This document shows positions 62,029 to 64,000 of a DNA stretch of 64,000 nucleotides, one piece after another; positions within the stretch are counted from its first letter, which is position 1; each line of letters opens with the position of its first letter. Made by a program: the position numbers and the translations under genes. Location of the stretch: contig CM076146.1 of NCBI GenBank assembly GCA_038025085.1, forward strand, positions 21,523,001-21,587,000, in the 5' to 3' direction. Below the pieces are notes generated by a model. It made no database searches, was not told the origin of the DNA, and saw nothing but the letters and a program-made list of their open reading frames with translations. This stretch comes from Tetragonia tetragonoides. Its lineage: Eukaryota; Streptophyta; Magnoliopsida; Caryophyllales; Aizoaceae.

Positions 62029-64000
62029 TGTGAAACTACACCTAGGATGTTTACAAGTACAAACAAGCTTCAACTCATGCTTTTGAATGCATTTACGCGT
62101 TTTAACAGCTCTTACAACTAGGGTGATAGAATTTGAGTTCTTTTGTGTTTTACATTTAGAGAAAGCACCCAAATGTTTTGTTTGCATTCCATTTGAGTAT
62201 GAAACTACACCAAGAATGTTTTAAAGTATAATCAAGCTTCAACTCAAGCTTCTGAATGCATTTACGCGTTTTAAAAGCTCATACGAGTAGGGTGAAAGAG
62301 ATTTGAGTTCTTTTGTGTCGTATATTAAGAGAAAGCATCCAAAATACTTTGTTTGCATTCATTTGAGTGTGAAACTACACCTAGGATGTTTACAAGTACA
62401 AACAAGCTTCAACTCAAGCTGTTGAAGGAATTTACGCGTTTTAACAGCTCTTACGACTAGGGTGAAAGAGATTTGAGTTCTCTTGTGTTGTATATTAAGA
62501 GAAAGCATCCAAATACTTTGTTTACATTCATTTGAGTGTGAAACTACACCTAGGATGTTTACAAGTACAAACAAGCTTCAACTCAAGCTTTTGATTGTAT
62601 TTATGCATTTTAAAAGCTCATACCAATAGGGTGAAAGAGATTTGAGTTCTTTTGTGCTGTATAGTAAGAGAAAGCATCCAAATACTTTGTTTACATTCAA
62701 TTGAGTGTGAAACTACACCTAGGATGTTTACAAGTACAAACAAGCTTCAACTCAAGCTTTTGATTGTATTTATGCATTTTGAAAGCTCATACGAGTAGTG
62801 TGAAAGAGATTTGAGTTCTTTTGTGTTGTTTAATATTAAGAGAAAGCATCCAAATACTTTGTTTCCATTCATTTAAGTGTGAAACTACACATAGGATGTT
62901 TACAAGTACAAACAAGCTTCAACTCAAGCTTTTGAATGTATTTACGCGGTTTAAATGCTCATACAAGTAGGGTGAAAGAGATTTGAGTTCTTTTGTGTTG
63001 TATACTAAGAGAAAGCATCCAAATACTTTGTTTGCATTCATTTGAGTGTGAAACTACACCTAGGATGTTTACAAGTACAAACAAGCTTCAACTCAAGCTG
63101 TTGTATGAATCTACGCGTTTTAACAGCTCTTACGACTAGGGTTATAGAAATTGAGTTGTTTTGTGTTGTATATTTTGAAAAAGCATCCAAATACTTTGTT
63201 TGCATTCATTTGAATGTGTGAAACTACGTCTAGGATGTTTATAAGTACAAACAAGCTTCAGCTGAAGCTGCTGAACGAATTTACGCGTTTTAAGAGCTCT
63301 TACGACTCGGGTAATAGAAATTGAGTTCTTTTGTGTTGAATAATAAGAGAAAGCATCCAAATACTTTGTTTGCATTCATTTGAGTGTGAAACTACACCTA
63401 GGATGTTTATAAGTACAAACAAGCTTCAACTCAAGCTTTTGAATGTATTTACGCGTTTTAACAGCTCTTACGGCTAGGGTAATAGAAATTGAGTTGTTTT
63501 GTGTTGTATATTAAGTGAAAGCATCCAAATACTTTGTTTGCATTCATTTGAGTGTGAAACTACACCTAGGATGTTTACAGTTACAAACAAGCTTCAACTC
63601 AAGCTTTTGAATGTATTTACGCGTTTTAAAAGCTCATACGAGTAGGGTGAAAGAGATTTGAGTTCTTTTGTGTTGTATACTAAGAGAAAGCATCCAAATA
63701 CTTTGTTTGCATTCATTTGAGTGTGAAACTACACCTAGGATGTTTACAGGTACAAACAAGCTTCAACTCCAGCTGTTGAATGAATTTACGCGTTTTAACA
63801 GCTCTTACGGCTAGGGGGATAGAAATTGAGTTCTTTTGTGTTGTATATTAAGAGAAAGCATCCAAATACTTTGTTTGCATTCATTTGAGTGTGAAACTAC
63901 ACCTAGGATGTTTAAAGTTACAAACAAGCTTCAACTCATGCTTTTGAATTCATTTACGCGTTTTAAAAGCTTATACGAGTAGGGTAAAAGAGATTTGAGT

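Larger units (their letters stand above)
27239..64000 (+). repeat. Right satellite array, 168-169 bp tandem units
   Basis: This is the same satellite family in the same orientation as the left array, running without interruption to the end of the window. It restarts inside a unit, at TTTACGCG, immediately after the LTR insert. Variants A, B and C recur. The D-E pair of the left array is absent, apart from two E-like units near 61.3 and 62.2 kb. New variants F (CTATACCTATTATG) and G (TATTGACGCG with TTTCTAAAG) are frequent between 32 and 59 kb. Several long duplications are nested in it. Units after about 58 kb carry more private substitutions and small indels, which may mean a less recently homogenised part of the array. 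Confidence 0.97.

Noticed and set aside
1..64000. Known plant centromere families such as the Arabidopsis ~178-bp repeat
   Set aside because: Both have HindIII-containing units, but length and remembered sequence do not match. I cannot assign this satellite to a named family without a database search.

Overview
This 64 kb window is almost entirely one tandemly repeated satellite DNA. I see no credible protein-coding gene and no rRNA, tRNA or other RNA gene. The repeat unit is 168-169 bp, about 35% G+C (hand count of one unit), and carries a HindIII site (AAGCTT) in nearly every copy. By span there are roughly 370 units. All are head-to-tail on the same strand, and I saw no inversion. The unit length is close to one nucleosome plus linker, as in many centromeric satellites. 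The only other sequence is a ~977 bp insert with the anatomy of a plant LTR-retrotransposon terminal repeat. Together these suggest plant centromeric or pericentromeric heterochromatin. I do not recognise the satellite family well enough to name a species.

Layout: (1) Positions 1-26261 are satellite. The first 9.6 kb form a higher-order repeat (HOR) of about 21-23 units (3.5-3.7 kb), present 2.6 times. This overlaps a second long repeat of ~4.2 kb (8.8-15.4 kb), then 6-unit (1,010 bp), 14-unit (2,358 bp) and 3-unit (506 bp) duplications. (2) Positions 26262-27238 are a solo or broken LTR beginning TGATG, with a diverged 134-bp internal tandem repeat, several inverted repeats and a TATA box. 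The satellite resumes out of register after it. (3) Positions 27239-64000 are satellite again with a partly different set of variants and different HOR lengths: 1,052 bp (27.9-30.1 kb), 3,878 bp (34.4-41.4 kb), 3,036 bp (43.9-48.2 kb) and 1,689 bp (47.2-50.6 kb). From about 58 kb the units are less uniform, with two 97-bp truncated units and short indels.

Units fall into recognisable variants, labelled here A (168 bp), B, C, D, E, F and G (169 bp). A, B and C occur throughout. D is always followed directly by E, and this pair appears only left of the LTR. F and G appear only right of it. The window therefore reads as a record of repeated unequal exchange or amplification at several scales, interrupted once by a retroelement. 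Short open reading frames across the array are by-products of repetition and are not annotated as genes.
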